Shown one piece after another: positions 8,915 through 17,711 of a stretch of DNA of 64,000 nt. The first letter of the stretch is position 1. Each line of letters starts with the position of its first letter. Origin of the DNA: Saccharothrix sp. NRRL B-16348. Its GTDB lineage: Bacteria; Actinomycetota; Actinomycetes; Mycobacteriales; Pseudonocardiaceae. Made by a program: the position numbers and the translations under genes. The stretch lies in NCBI RefSeq assembly GCF_001280085.1, contig NZ_LGED01000232.1, forward strand, positions 132,381 through 196,380. The letters are read 5' to 3'. Under the pieces are notes generated by a model that saw only the letters and a program-made list of their open reading frames with translations, searched no databases and was not told where the DNA came from.

Positions 8915-9955
8915 ATGGCGAGGACTGCGCTGCCGCTCGCAGTGGTGGTGGCCGACACCGGGGTGGCGTGGCTGGAGGGGACGTCGGCCGGCGGACTGGC
9001 CGCGCACGCCGCGCTGACCGCCGTGGTGATGGTCCTGGCCGCCCGGCGGCCACTCGTGGCGTTCCCGCTCGCGGTGACGTTGGCGCTGCTCACCGGCGGT
9101 GCGCTGGCCCTGCTGGCGTGCACCAGCTACCAGGCGGGCCGGCACGTGGCGTCACGCCGCGACCTGACCCTGACCGTCGTCGCCGCGTTCGCCTACCCGG
9201 CCGTGCTGCTGGTGCCGACGCAGCGCCTGGCGGACGAGCCGTGGCCCGCGCTGGCCCGCATCGCGCTGCTGGTGGCGTTGCCGCTGGTCGCGGGCGTGCA
9301 CCTGACCAGGCAGGCCGAGCGGCTGCGGCGGGAACGGCGGCTGCACGCCGAGCGGGAGCGGTTGCGGGAACGGCTGCGCATCGCGGTGGACATGCACGAC
9401 TCGCTCGGCCGGTGGCTCAGCCTCGTCTCGGTGCAGGCGGCGGCCTTGGAGGTGGCGCCGCTGCCTGCCGACCAGCGCCCGGTGGCCCGCAACCTCGCGC
9501 ACGCCGCCCGCACCGCCGTGGACGAGCTGCACGCCGTCGTGGCCACCCTGCGCGACTCGCCGGGGCTCGACGGCGTCGACGAGCTGGTCGAGCAGTTCCG
9601 GCGCGCGGGTGTCGCGGTGACCGTCGAGCGCTCGGGTCCGGCCCGGCCGCTCGCGACGGGCGACGCGGGCCACGCCGCCTACCGGGTCGTGCAGGAAGGG
9701 CTGACCAACGCGGCCCGGCACGCGCCCGGCGAGCCGGTGGCGGTGTCGTTGACCTGGGAGCCCGACGCGCTGCTCGTCGGCGTGGCCAACCCGACCCGTG
9801 GTCCGGTCCGCGACGAACGGGGGACGGGGTTGGTAGGCCTGTCCGAACGGGTCCGGTCGGCCGGTGGCCTGCTGCGCGTGCACGTGGAGCCAGCCGGGTT
9901 CCGGCTGGTCGCGATGCTGCCCGTGGCGCCGGACCGGGTGGAGGCCGTCCCGTGA
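8915..9955 (+). CDS. Sensor histidine kinase, NarL/DesK-type (HisKA_3)
   Basis: 346 residues. The first 130 residues hold about four or five membrane segments and no large external domain. A coiled, arginine-rich linker leads to the dimerisation motif VDMHDSLGRWLSLV with phospho-acceptor H161. The ATPase N-box is VVQEGLTNAARHAP and a short G-box GTGLVGLSERV follows. Typical of intramembrane-sensing actinobacterial kinases that detect membrane or cell-envelope stress. ATG 8915 is preferred over upstream starts because of the -10 box. It shares GTGA with the response regulator gene. Confidence 0.9.
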   Translation: MARTALPLAVVVADTGVAWLEGTSAGGLAAHAALTAVVMVLAARRPLVAFPLAVTLALLTGGALALLACTSYQAGRHVASRRDLTLTVVAAFAYPAVLLVPTQRLADEPWPALARIALLVALPLVAGVHLTRQAERLRRERRLHAERERLRERLRIAVDMHDSLGRWLSLVSVQAAALEVAPLPADQRPVARNLAHAARTAVDELHAVVATLRDSPGLDGVDELVEQFRRAGVAVTVERSGPARPLATGDAGHAAYRVVQEGLTNAARHAPGEPVAVSLTWEPDALLVGVANPTRGPVRDERGTGLVGLSERVRSAGGLLRVHVEPAGFRLVAMLPVAPDRVEAVP

Positions 9956-10581
9956 TCAAGGTGCTGATCGCCGACGACGAACCGCTCATCACCGCGGGCA
10001 TCCGGGCGGTGCTGGAGTCGGCCGGTGACGTCGACGTGGTCGCGGTGGCCGCCGACGGCCGCGAAGCCGTGGACGCCGCCCGACGGCACCGCGTGGACGT
10101 GGCGCTCCTCGACCTCGCCATGCCGGTGATGGGCGGCCTGGCCGCGGCCGCCGCGTTGAGCGGACCGCGGGTGGTGGTGCTGACCGCGTTCGGCGACGAG
10201 GCCAACGTCCGGCTGGCGCTGCGCCAAGGGGTCGACGGGTTCGTGCTCAAGAACTGCGCGCCGGACGAGCTGATCCGCGCCGTGCGGGCCGTGCACGCCG
10301 GTGAGGCGTACCTGTCGCCCGCCGTGACGCGGCACGTGCTCGGCATGGTCACGCCGGCCGGGCGCGACGAGGACGCGGCACGCAGGCTCGCCGCGCTCAC
10401 ACCCCGCGAGTCGGACATCGTCGCGCTGGTGGCGGAAGGGCTGTCGAACGCCGAGGTGGGCCACCGCGTGCACATGAGCGAAGCCACGATCAAGACGTAC
10501 GTGAGCCGCATCCTGGCCAAGCTGGGCTGCCGGAACCGGGTGGAGGCGGCGCTGCTGGTCCGGGACGCCTCGCGGACGTGA
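9952..10581 (+). CDS. Response regulator, NarL/LuxR family
   Basis: 209 residues. The receiver domain has DDE near the start, phospho-acceptor D54 in LLDLAMP and the lysine in FVLKNCAP. The C-terminal LuxR-type HTH (about 140-205) contains LTPRESDIVALVAEGLSNAEV and the recognition-helix segment SEATIKTYVSRILAKLG. GTG start overlaps the kinase stop by four bases. The likely target is the divergent secreted hydrolase gene or its own promoter, by position. Confidence 0.92.
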   Translation: MIKVLIADDEPLITAGIRAVLESAGDVDVVAVAADGREAVDAARRHRVDVALLDLAMPVMGGLAAAAALSGPRVVVLTAFGDEANVRLALRQGVDGFVLKNCAPDELIRAVRAVHAGEAYLSPAVTRHVLGMVTPAGRDEDAARRLAALTPRESDIVALVAEGLSNAEVGHRVHMSEATIKTYVSRILAKLGCRNRVEAALLVRDASRT

Positions 10582-10587
10582 CACGGC

Positions 10588-10614
10588 GGTGGGACACCAC
10601 TCGGGCGTCCCACC
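10588..10614. terminator. Bidirectional hairpin terminator
   Basis: GGTGGGAC and GTCCCACC arms (8 bp) with an 11-base loop, between the convergent response regulator and serine hydrolase genes. Confidence 0.6.
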
Positions 10615-10626
10615 ACCTGCTTGCGC

Positions 10627-11811
10627 TTACTTCAGGTCGCAGAGCGCGTGGTCGACCAGTTCCTTGGTGACGTCCTGGTCGAGCTTCGGCGCGCCGGGCT
10701 CGGCCACCATCGAGTCGGTGTTGATCGACACCATCACGCTGCGCTCGCCGTCCGCGGTCACGCCGTTGCGGGTCTTGAAGCCGGGGATGTCGCCGCCGTG
10801 CGACCAGTAGCCGCCGCACGAGTTCGGGACCCACACGAGCCCCAGCCCGTACTCGGCGCCCGCCCACGCCGGGTCCAGTTGCGGCGTGCGCACCGTCTTC
10901 GTCATCTCGGCGAGCTGCGCGGGCCGCAGCACCTCGCCGCCGATCAACGCCTTGAGGAACTTGTTGCCGTCCTCGGTGGTGCTGATCATGTCACCGGCCG
11001 CGCCGCCCCACGACGGGTTGTAGTGCGTCACGTCGAGCGGCCGGCCCCACCGCGGGTCGTTCGGGTCGGCTTCCAGGCCCTTCTCCCGGAACCGCTCGTA
11101 CGCCGTGGCGTGCGGCCTGGGCACGAACGGCGCCGTGCCCGGCAGGAAGGTGTCGCGCAGGCCGAGCGGCTCGACGATGCGGTGGCGCACCTCGTGCTGC
11201 CAGGTGTGGCCGGTGACCCGCTCGATGATCATCCCGGCCAGGACGTAGCCGGTGTTGGAGTAGTTCCACTGCTCGCCCGGCGGGAAGTCCGGCTGAGACC
11301 GCACGGCGAGCGCGACGAGCTGTTCCGGCCGGAAGGTCCGGTACCGGATGTTCTCGAACTCCCGCTCCAGGAACAGCTCCGGCATCTTGGCAGGGTAGTT
11401 GGTCAACCCGCTGGTGTGCTGCAACAGGTGCCGCATGGTGATCTTGGTGCCGTCGTTGCCGTTGCCGGCGACGAGACCGGGCAGCCACCGCTCGACGGTG
11501 TCGTCGAGCGACAGCCGGCCCTCGCCGACCAGTTGCAGCACGGTGGCCGCCACGAACGGCTTGGTGTAGCTGCCGATGCGGAACTTCGCCTGCCACGGCA
11601 CGGGCGTGCGGCGGTCGACGTTGCCGTAGCCGCTGCGCACCCGCACGTCGCCGCGTGGGGTGTCCACTTCGACCAGCACGCCCGGCGCGCCCTGGGCCAG
11701 CAGCGCGTCGGCGTGCCGCTGGAGGGTGGTGGTGTCGGTGCGGGCGTCGGCCGTGCCCGCCGTGGCGAGCCCCAGCGTCGCGATCAGCACTGTTGCGCAG
11801 AGTCGTTTCAT
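10627..11811 (-). CDS. Secreted serine hydrolase, class C beta-lactamase / D-Ala-D-Ala carboxypeptidase fold
   Basis: 394 residues beginning MKRLCATVLIATLGLATAG, a cleavable signal peptide. The SxxK motif SYTK (catalytic Ser near residue 81), the YSN motif in NYSNTGYVLAGM and the HGG motif near the C-terminus match serine beta-lactamase-like enzymes acting on peptidoglycan peptides, D-amino-acid peptides or esters. The long upstream in-frame extension seen on this strand is antisense to the kinase gene and not coding. The gene is divergent from a second two-component system, which suggests it is under its control. Confidence 0.88.
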   Translation of the reverse strand: MKRLCATVLIATLGLATAGTADARTDTTTLQRHADALLAQGAPGVLVEVDTPRGDVRVRSGYGNVDRRTPVPWQAKFRIGSYTKPFVAATVLQLVGEGRLSLDDTVERWLPGLVAGNGNDGTKITMRHLLQHTSGLTNYPAKMPELFLEREFENIRYRTFRPEQLVALAVRSQPDFPPGEQWNYSNTGYVLAGMIIERVTGHTWQHEVRHRIVEPLGLRDTFLPGTAPFVPRPHATAYERFREKGLEADPNDPRWGRPLDVTHYNPSWGGAAGDMISTTEDGNKFLKALIGGEVLRPAQLAEMTKTVRTPQLDPAWAGAEYGLGLVWVPNSCGGYWSHGGDIPGFKTRNGVTADGERSVMVSINTDSMVAEPGAPKLDQDVTKELVDHALCDLK

Positions 11812-11870
11812 GTCACCGAACGGTAGGCACGCAGCGGGCCGGCGTCGTCGCCCCACGACGGCATCCCGGG

Positions 11871-11888
11871 CTACCACCGTGGGGGTAG
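11871..11888. promoter_or_regulatory. Near-palindrome in the divergent promoter
   Basis: CTACCACCGTGGGGGTAG: arms CTACCaCC and GGgGGTAG pair at 7 of 8 positions. It sits between the serine hydrolase and kinase starts and may be the response-regulator box. Confidence 0.4.
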
Positions 11889-11907
11889 GGCGGTATCCGC
11901 CCACGGG

Positions 11908-13062
11908 GTGGCGACGGGTGAGCGGGCCCGCGACTACTTTGGGCTGGTGCTGGCCAAACTCAAGCCGATCCGGCTCGACCTGCTGCTCGCGGTGGTGCTG
12001 ACGTCGTTGACCGTGGCGACCACGGTGAGCCAGACCGGCGGTGGGTCCAACTGGGCGGCGTACGTGGTGGCAGCGTTCACCGTCGCGCCGATCGCGCTGC
12101 GCCAGGTCGCGCCGGTGGTCACGATGACGGTGGTGCTGGGCGCGTTGGCGCTCTACGGCGTGGTCGAGTTCGGCGGCCTGCCCAGCGGCGGCGTCGGCGC
12201 GCTGATCGGCATGTTCACCGTGGCCACGCTGAGGTCCCGGCTCGTGGCCGCGGTCGTGTTCCTGGCGGCGGTGGCCGTGGTCGTGGTGGCGTTCCTCGGG
12301 CTGCCCGGTGTGGTCGCGTGGTCGGAGGTGGCGCAGTCGGTGCTGGTCGTGTCGGGCGCCTGGATGCTGGGCGAGGGCACGAAGCGGTGGGCACGGCGCG
12401 CCGAGCGGCTGGCGCAGGAGGCGGCGCGGGCGGTGGCGGACGAACGGGTGCGCATCGCGCGCGAGCTGCACGACATCGTCGCGCACCACATGTCGGTGAT
12501 CTCGTTGCAGGCCGGTGTGGCGCGGTACGTGCTGGACACCGACCTGGCGACCGCGCGCCGGGCGATCGCGACGGTGGGGGACACCAGTCGTGAGGCGTTG
12601 ACCGAGCTGCGCCGCCTGCTCGACGTGCTGCGCGTGGACCACGACGACGACTACCGGCCGCAACCCGGGTTGGCGGCGCTGGACGAGCTGGTGGCCCGTG
12701 CCCGCGGGGCGGGGTTGCCGGTGGACGTGGCCGTCACCGGCGCGGCGCGCGAACTCCAGCCGGGGCCGGACCTGTGCGCGTACCGGGTGGTGCAGGAGTC
12801 GTTGACCAACGTGCTGAAGCACGCGGGGCCGGCCGAGGCGAAGGTCGACGTCGACTACGGCGAGCAGACCTTGGTGGTGAAGGTGACCGACAACGGCCGG
12901 GCGGCGCGGGTCGTGCCGGGCCCGGACCACGAGCCGCACGGCATCCGGGGCATGCGGGAACGCGCCGAGCTGTACGGGGGCGTGCTCACCGCGGGACCGA
13001 CGGCCGAGGGTGGTTTCGGCGTGGTCCTGCGGCTGCCGATGGGCGAGGTGGCGGCCCGGTGA
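11908..13062 (+). CDS. Sensor histidine kinase, NarL/DesK-type
   Basis: 384 residues from GTG 11908, or 371 from GTG 11947, which has TACTTT six bases upstream. The first 150 residues contain about five membrane helices and no sizeable external domain. The phosphorylation motif is ARELHDIVAHHMSVISLQ (H188 from the first start), the N-box YRVVQESLTNVLKHAG, and the G-box region DNGRAARVVPG is followed by HGIRGMRERAELYGG. The paired regulator gene overlaps by four bases. It is divergent from the serine hydrolase gene. Confidence 0.9.
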   Translation: MATGERARDYFGLVLAKLKPIRLDLLLAVVLTSLTVATTVSQTGGGSNWAAYVVAAFTVAPIALRQVAPVVTMTVVLGALALYGVVEFGGLPSGGVGALIGMFTVATLRSRLVAAVVFLAAVAVVVVAFLGLPGVVAWSEVAQSVLVVSGAWMLGEGTKRWARRAERLAQEAARAVADERVRIARELHDIVAHHMSVISLQAGVARYVLDTDLATARRAIATVGDTSREALTELRRLLDVLRVDHDDDYRPQPGLAALDELVARARGAGLPVDVAVTGAARELQPGPDLCAYRVVQESLTNVLKHAGPAEAKVDVDYGEQTLVVKVTDNGRAARVVPGPDHEPHGIRGMRERAELYGGVLTAGPTAEGGFGVVLRLPMGEVAAR

Positions 13063-13820
13063 CGATCCGCGTGCTCATCGCCGACGACCAGGCGCTCATC
13101 CGTGCGGGCCTGGTCGCCCTGTTCACCGCCGCGCCGGGCTTCGAGGTGGTGGGCGAGGCTGCCGACGGGGGACAGGCGGTGGCGGTGGCGGCCCGGACCT
13201 CGCCCGACGTGATCCTGATGGACATCCGGATGCCCGTGCTGGACGGCATCGCCGCCACCCGGCAGATCCTGGCCGCGCACCGCGACCAAAACCGCGAATC
13301 CGGCCGCGAGCCCGACACCGAGTCCGGCACCGAGTCCGGCCGCGAGCCCGGCACCGGTCGCGAGGACCCGCCCCGGATCGTCGTGCTGACCACGTTCGAC
13401 CTGCCCGAGTACGTCTACACCGCGTTGGGCGAGGGCGCGTCCGGCTTCCTGGTCAAGGACACCCCGCCGGAGCGGATCATCTCCGCCGTCCGCACCATCG
13501 CCGCCGGCGACATCCTGGTCGCACCGCACATCACCCACCGGCTGATCGAGACCTACGCCCAGCACCACCGGGCGACCGCCGTCGGCGCGCCGCAGCTCAC
13601 CGTCCTGACCGCGCGGGAGACCGAGGTGCTCCGCCTGGTCGGCAACGGGCTCACCAACGGCCAGATCGCCCAACGCCTCGTGCTCAGCGAGGCGACGGTG
13701 AAGACGCACGTCAAGCGGATGATGGGCAAGCTCGCCCTGTCCAGCCGCGCGCAAGCCGTCGTGGTCGCCTACGAGAGCGGCCTCATCGTGCCGACCGCGC
13801 ACCGCGACCGGCCCCGCTAG
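13059..13820 (+). CDS. Response regulator, NarL/LuxR family, with repeat insertion in the receiver domain
   Basis: 253 residues, about 30 longer than typical NarL proteins. The receiver has DDQ, D55 in ILMDIRMP and the conserved K in FLVKDTPP; the LuxR HTH has LTARETEVLRLVGNG and SEATVKTHVKRMMGKL. The extra length is a hydrophilic insert at residues 80-99 made of five four-residue units (ESGR, EPDT, ESGT, ESGR, EPGT) placed between the third receiver helix and the strand carrying VVLTTFD. The fold should tolerate a loop there, but length variation could tune dimerisation. GTG start overlaps the kinase stop. Confidence 0.9.
   Translation: MTIRVLIADDQALIRAGLVALFTAAPGFEVVGEAADGGQAVAVAARTSPDVILMDIRMPVLDGIAATRQILAAHRDQNRESGREPDTESGTESGREPGTGREDPPRIVVLTTFDLPEYVYTALGEGASGFLVKDTPPERIISAVRTIAAGDILVAPHITHRLIETYAQHHRATAVGAPQLTVLTARETEVLRLVGNGLTNGQIAQRLVLSEATVKTHVKRMMGKLALSSRAQAVVVAYESGLIVPTAHRDRPR
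13296..13355 (+). repeat. 12-bp minisatellite, five units, inside a response regulator gene
   Basis: Five consecutive 12-base units of the form GAGyCCGrCmsC at 13296, 13308, 13320, 13332 and 13344. Units 1 and 4 and units 2 and 5 are nearly identical, suggesting duplication of a larger block. Copy-number change would stay in frame. Confidence 0.9.
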
Positions 13821-14936
13821 TCAGCCGGCCAGCCGCTCCAGCAACGGCACCGCCCGTGCGGGCTCGGGCAGGTCCAGCATCTCCGCCCGCACGCGTGCCG
13901 CCGCCCGCCGGTAGTCCTGATCCGCCAACACCTCCGCGACCGCGGCACGCACGTTCTCCGGCGTGGCGGCGATCGGGTCCAGCTCCCGGCCCACACCCAG
14001 CCGCGCGCACTGCTCGGCGTTCTGCGGCTGGTCCGCGCCCAGCGGCAGCAGCACGGTCGGCAGGCCGTGCGCCAACGCGCCGCCGACGCTGCCCGAACCG
14101 CCGTGCGAGATCACCAGGTCGCAGTGCGGCAGCACGGTGTCCTGCGGGACGTAGCGCTCGACGCGCACACCGGGCCGCTGCGGGCCGAACTCGGCCGGGT
14201 CGAGGTGCCGCCCCACGGTGGCGATCACGTTCACCGGCAGGTCGCGCAGCCCGGCGAGCACCCGCGAGAACAGGTCGCCGGACTCGGCGTTGAACGCCGT
14301 GCCGAGGGTGAAGTAGACGGTCGGCGGGTCGGACCGGCCGATCGGACCCACCGGCGGCCGGATCGGGAAAGCCGTGTCCGGCAACGGGAACGCCGGGTCG
14401 CGGAAGCTCGGCGGGAACGGCGACAGCAGCAGGTTCCGGTGCAGCATCGCCAACTCCGGGTCGGGTGGCAGGCCGAGCCCGGCGCGCAGCTCGCCGATCG
14501 CCTCGCCGACCGCCGCCGGCCGCACGAACGCCCCGGACGCGATCACCTGCGCGTTGGCGTAGGGCAGCCCGAGCTTCTCGGCCGCGAGCACGCTGCCGAA
14601 GTCCACTTCCTCGCACACCACGACGTCCGGCCGCCACCGCTCGAACAGCTCCAGGTACCGCGGCACCCGCTCCGCCGCACCCCGCCGCACGAACCCGTCC
14701 CGCAGTTCCTCGTCGTCCCGCTCCCGGTCGGGCGCGAGCAGCGGCCCGACCTTCGACGGCTCGGCCCGTCCCTCGCCCACCGGCAGCGCGGTGAACCCGG
14801 CGGCCTCGACCGCCTCCCGCCGATGAGGACCGCACGCGACCGCGACGGTGTGCCCGGCGGCGACCACGGCCGAGGCGAACGGCACCAAGGGCTGGAAGTG
14901 CCCCACGCCGCCGATGAAGGTGAACAGCACGCGCAT
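13821..14936 (-). CDS. GT1-family glycosyltransferase (macrolide glycosyltransferase-like)
   Basis: 371 residues. The N-terminal GGVGHFQPLVPFASAVVAAGH loop and the C-terminal donor-binding segment VISHGGSGSVGGALAHGLPTVLLPLGADQPQNA are hallmarks of UDP/TDP-sugar-dependent GT1 enzymes that glycosylate small hydrophobic acceptors such as macrolides and polyketides. No biosynthetic cluster surrounds it, so a resistance or detoxification role is as likely as product decoration. ATG 14936 has TAAGGT six bases upstream (14943-14948), consistent with a leaderless mRNA. The stop abuts the convergent response regulator gene. Confidence 0.88.
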   Translation of the reverse strand: MRVLFTFIGGVGHFQPLVPFASAVVAAGHTVAVACGPHRREAVEAAGFTALPVGEGRAEPSKVGPLLAPDRERDDEELRDGFVRRGAAERVPRYLELFERWRPDVVVCEEVDFGSVLAAEKLGLPYANAQVIASGAFVRPAAVGEAIGELRAGLGLPPDPELAMLHRNLLLSPFPPSFRDPAFPLPDTAFPIRPPVGPIGRSDPPTVYFTLGTAFNAESGDLFSRVLAGLRDLPVNVIATVGRHLDPAEFGPQRPGVRVERYVPQDTVLPHCDLVISHGGSGSVGGALAHGLPTVLLPLGADQPQNAEQCARLGVGRELDPIAATPENVRAAVAEVLADQDYRRAAARVRAEMLDLPEPARAVPLLERLAG

Positions 14937-15076
14937 TGATCCACCTTAGGTCTGCCCGCCGCGCCCGGGCGAACCGTTTGCCCGACCCCCGAGTGCGGTG
15001 ACCACGCGGCCGGGATCGGCTCTCGCCTCGCGCACCGTCCACGCGCGCGAACACCCGTTGTCCTAGCATCCGCGCC

Positions 15077-15451
15077 GTGGACAAAATTCGGGTCGGATGC
15101 TGGTCGGTGCTCGCGCTCGTCGTCGCGCAAACGCTTTCCACGCTGTTGTCCGGCGACTTGGCCGAACTCCGGGTGATCGGCCTGCTGTTCAACGTCGCCG
15201 CCGCGTTCTCGTGCTACCTGGTGCTGCGCCGCCCCGACCGCAACCGCTGGCCGCTGGTCGCCTGGTCCGCGGGCTTCTTCGGCTGGCACGTGACCGGCCT
15301 GCTCGCCCTGGCCGGCGTGGTGACGACCGGGCTGGACGCGGTGTTCACGATCGGAGGCGACGCGCGGCTATCGCTGCTCTACCAGGTGGTGCTGACGACC
15401 GTGGCCGGGTTCGCCGTGCACCTCCTGCTGCCCAGGCCGTCGAAGTCCTAG
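15077..15451 (+). CDS. Small integral membrane protein, function unknown
   Basis: 124 residues with four predicted membrane segments (about 8-25, 32-50, 62-82 and 98-117) joined by short charged loops. No recognisable enzymatic motif. GTG 15077 lies exactly seven bases after TAGCAT (15064-15069), so it is probably leaderless. The stop codon overlaps the stop of the convergent ABC permease gene in a shared CTAG. The family was not recognised. Confidence 0.7.
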   Translation: MDKIRVGCWSVLALVVAQTLSTLLSGDLAELRVIGLLFNVAAAFSCYLVLRRPDRNRWPLVAWSAGFFGWHVTGLLALAGVVTTGLDAVFTIGGDARLSLLYQVVLTTVAGFAVHLLLPRPSKS

Positions 15452-16194
15452 GCGTCGCGCAGCCGGAGCGCCAGACCGCCGACCAGCAACGCACCCGCCG
15501 CCCACAGCCCGAGCACGCCCAGCCCCGCCCACGGGCTGATCGGCAGGCTGTCGAGGTTCGTGGTGGCCTGCACCGCGAGCCCCGCCGTCATCGGGCTGAT
15601 CCGCTGCAACCGCTTGAACCAGTCCGGATCGGACACCACCGCGGCGACGATCGGGAACAGGTACAGCAGCCCCAGCACCACCCCGATGGCCGCCGCCGCG
15701 TCACGCACCACGGTGGCCACGCCGAGGCTCAGCAGACCGACCAGCACCAGGTAGAGCACCGAGCCGACGGCCGCGCGGAACACCGGACCATCGGCCAGGG
15801 ACAGCGCCGCGCCGTCGCCCGCCAGGACGAACCGCCCCGCCATCACCGACACCAGCACCGCCGCCACGCCCGCCACCAGCACCAAAGCGCCGACCACGAC
15901 CGCCTTCGCGGCCAGCACGGTCGACCGGCGCGGCACGGCGGCGAACGTCACCCGGATCATGCCCGTGCTGTACTCGCCGCCGACCGCGAGCACGGCCAGC
16001 ACGGCGACCACGGCCTGGCCGAACGCGATCCCGGTCAGGCTGGTCTTCGCCGGGTCGCCGCACCCCGTGTCGGCACACGCCGCCGACGCCGTCACCCCGA
16101 GTGCCACGGTCAGCAGCACCACGCCGGCCAGCAGCCACGCCGTGCCCGCCAGGGTGCGCAGCTTCGTCCACTCCACGTGCAGCGCTTCCTTCAC
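15448..16194 (-). CDS. ABC-2 type transporter permease
   Basis: 248 residues starting VKEALHVEWTKLRTLAGTAWLL, the typical start of actinobacterial ABC-2 permeases (short amphipathic helix with EWTKLRT then the first membrane helix). About six membrane segments are visible. GTG 16194 overlaps the stop of the upstream permease by four bases. It is the third gene of an ATPase-permease-permease operon, probably exporting a drug, lipid or peptide; the divergent two-component system suggests regulation by envelope or antibiotic stress. Confidence 0.88.
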   Translation of the reverse strand: MKEALHVEWTKLRTLAGTAWLLAGVVLLTVALGVTASAACADTGCGDPAKTSLTGIAFGQAVVAVLAVLAVGGEYSTGMIRVTFAAVPRRSTVLAAKAVVVGALVLVAGVAAVLVSVMAGRFVLAGDGAALSLADGPVFRAAVGSVLYLVLVGLLSLGVATVVRDAAAAIGVVLGLLYLFPIVAAVVSDPDWFKRLQRISPMTAGLAVQATTNLDSLPISPWAGLGVLGLWAAGALLVGGLALRLRDA

Positions 16195-17711
16195 GCGTCC
16201 CTCCGCCGCAGCACGGAGAACGCCACGCCCAACGCGACCGCCGTGTACCCGCACAGCACCGCGAACCCACCCAGCGGGCTCAACGGGAAGTAGCCGTCCG
16301 CGGGCGAGTAGTCGGCCGTGACCTGCGCGTACTCGGGCAGGCTCTGCTGGACGGCGAACGCGGCGGCCGGCGTGACGCGCAGCAGCCAGTCCGACGGCCC
16401 GGTCGGCAGCACGGACGCGATCGCCAGGATGTACGGCAGCACGATCGCCACGATGACCACCGTCACCGCGCCCGCGCTGCGCCGCAGCACCGTGCCGACG
16501 GCCAGGCTGAGCACCGCCGCCACCGCGAGCAGCGCGGCCGTGCCGACGATCACCCGCACCTCGGTCGCCGTCGGCACCGGGTACTCGAAGAACCCCTTGC
16601 CCACCTCGACCGCCCGGACCAGCGGTGTCGTGATCAGGGCCGCGGCCAGCGCGGTGACGAACGTGACCGCCGCGATCACCACCGACTTCGCCGCCAGCAC
16701 CCGGCCACGACGCGGGCTCGCGGCGAGGCTGGTGCGGATCAGGCCGCGCCGGTACTCCGACGTCATGAACGTCGCCGCCACCACGATGACGGCGATCAGC
16801 CCGGCGAACGCGCCGACCAGCCTGCCCTCGACCGTCCGGCCCAGCCCGCCGCGACCGGCCACGACCGGCGCGATGTTGCCGGACCCGCGCACCGTGACGC
16901 CGTCGCCGGTCTCCTCGAACCCGACCTCCGGTCGGTCGACCGGGCCGCCGAGGTCGCCGACGTCGTCGCCGGTCCACTCCCGGTCCGGCCACGTGCCCTC
17001 CAGGTCGATCCGGTCGAACTCGGCCGTCGCCCGCGTCGGGTAGCTCATGCCGCTCGTGCTCGCGAACGACTCGGTGACCACCTCGTGGTGCGGCGAGGCG
17101 GCGAACAGCCCGGCGCGCACGGTCGACGGCAGGCCGGGCAGGGTGACCGTGCCGACGAGGTGCCAGGTCGCGCCGTCGGCGGACTCGTGGCCGGTGATCG
17201 TGTCGCCCGACCGGGTCAGCCGGAGCCAGCTCGGCGTCGCGCGCAGCGTGCCCGCGATGTCGCCGGTGAAGTTGTGCTGCAACCGCACCCCGTGCCCGCC
17301 GGTCAGCGTCAACGCCGCGTACGGCGACCCGGGGGTGGTGCTCTCCTTGATGATGACGCCGCCCTTGGTCCACGGCTGGGTGGCCTCGACCGGCGCTTGA
17401 TCGTCCGCGGCGGACACGGCGGTCAGCGACGTCACGCGGGCGGTGATGCTGCCGTCGCCGGTGAACGCCTGGTGCGCGAACGAGAAGTTGTCGACGACCG
17501 GCTCGCCTCCCGGACCGAGGGGTGGCGTGCTGCCCGCGCACGGCTTGCCGTCGGGGCCGCTGCACGAGAAGTTGCTCGCCGCCGCCGCGAACAGCCCCAT
17601 CAGCACGATCACCAGCGCCGCCGCGACCAGGCCGAACACCCAGCCGCGCACGGTGCGCAGCTTCGTCCACTCGGCGTGCAGCGCCTGCCCGAACCCGTCC
17701 CGCCCGCTCAT
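16191..17711 (-). CDS. ABC-2 type transporter permease with large extracytoplasmic lectin-like domain
   Basis: 506 residues, about twice the usual permease length. It opens with the same LHAEWTKLRTVRGWVFGL start as its partner and first membrane helix (about 20-45). Residues about 50-285 form a soluble insertion before the second membrane helix, containing FTGDGSITARV, KGGVIIKES and WLRLTRSGDTITGHESADG, a DUF1349/concanavalin-like beta-sandwich pattern. Residues 290-506 carry the remaining membrane helices. The insertion should face outside and could bind a glycan or substrate. ATG overlaps the upstream ATPase stop (ATGA). Confidence 0.85.
   Translation of the reverse strand: MSGRDGFGQALHAEWTKLRTVRGWVFGLVAAALVIVLMGLFAAAASNFSCSGPDGKPCAGSTPPLGPGGEPVVDNFSFAHQAFTGDGSITARVTSLTAVSAADDQAPVEATQPWTKGGVIIKESTTPGSPYAALTLTGGHGVRLQHNFTGDIAGTLRATPSWLRLTRSGDTITGHESADGATWHLVGTVTLPGLPSTVRAGLFAASPHHEVVTESFASTSGMSYPTRATAEFDRIDLEGTWPDREWTGDDVGDLGGPVDRPEVGFEETGDGVTVRGSGNIAPVVAGRGGLGRTVEGRLVGAFAGLIAVIVVAATFMTSEYRRGLIRTSLAASPRRGRVLAAKSVVIAAVTFVTALAAALITTPLVRAVEVGKGFFEYPVPTATEVRVIVGTAALLAVAAVLSLAVGTVLRRSAGAVTVVIVAIVLPYILAIASVLPTGPSDWLLRVTPAAAFAVQQSLPEYAQVTADYSPADGYFPLSPLGGFAVLCGYTAVALGVAFSVLRRRDA

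Noticed and set aside
13821..14936. Part of an antibiotic biosynthetic cluster, because of the GT1 glycosyltransferase
   Set aside because: No polyketide, peptide or sugar-biosynthesis genes lie nearby.
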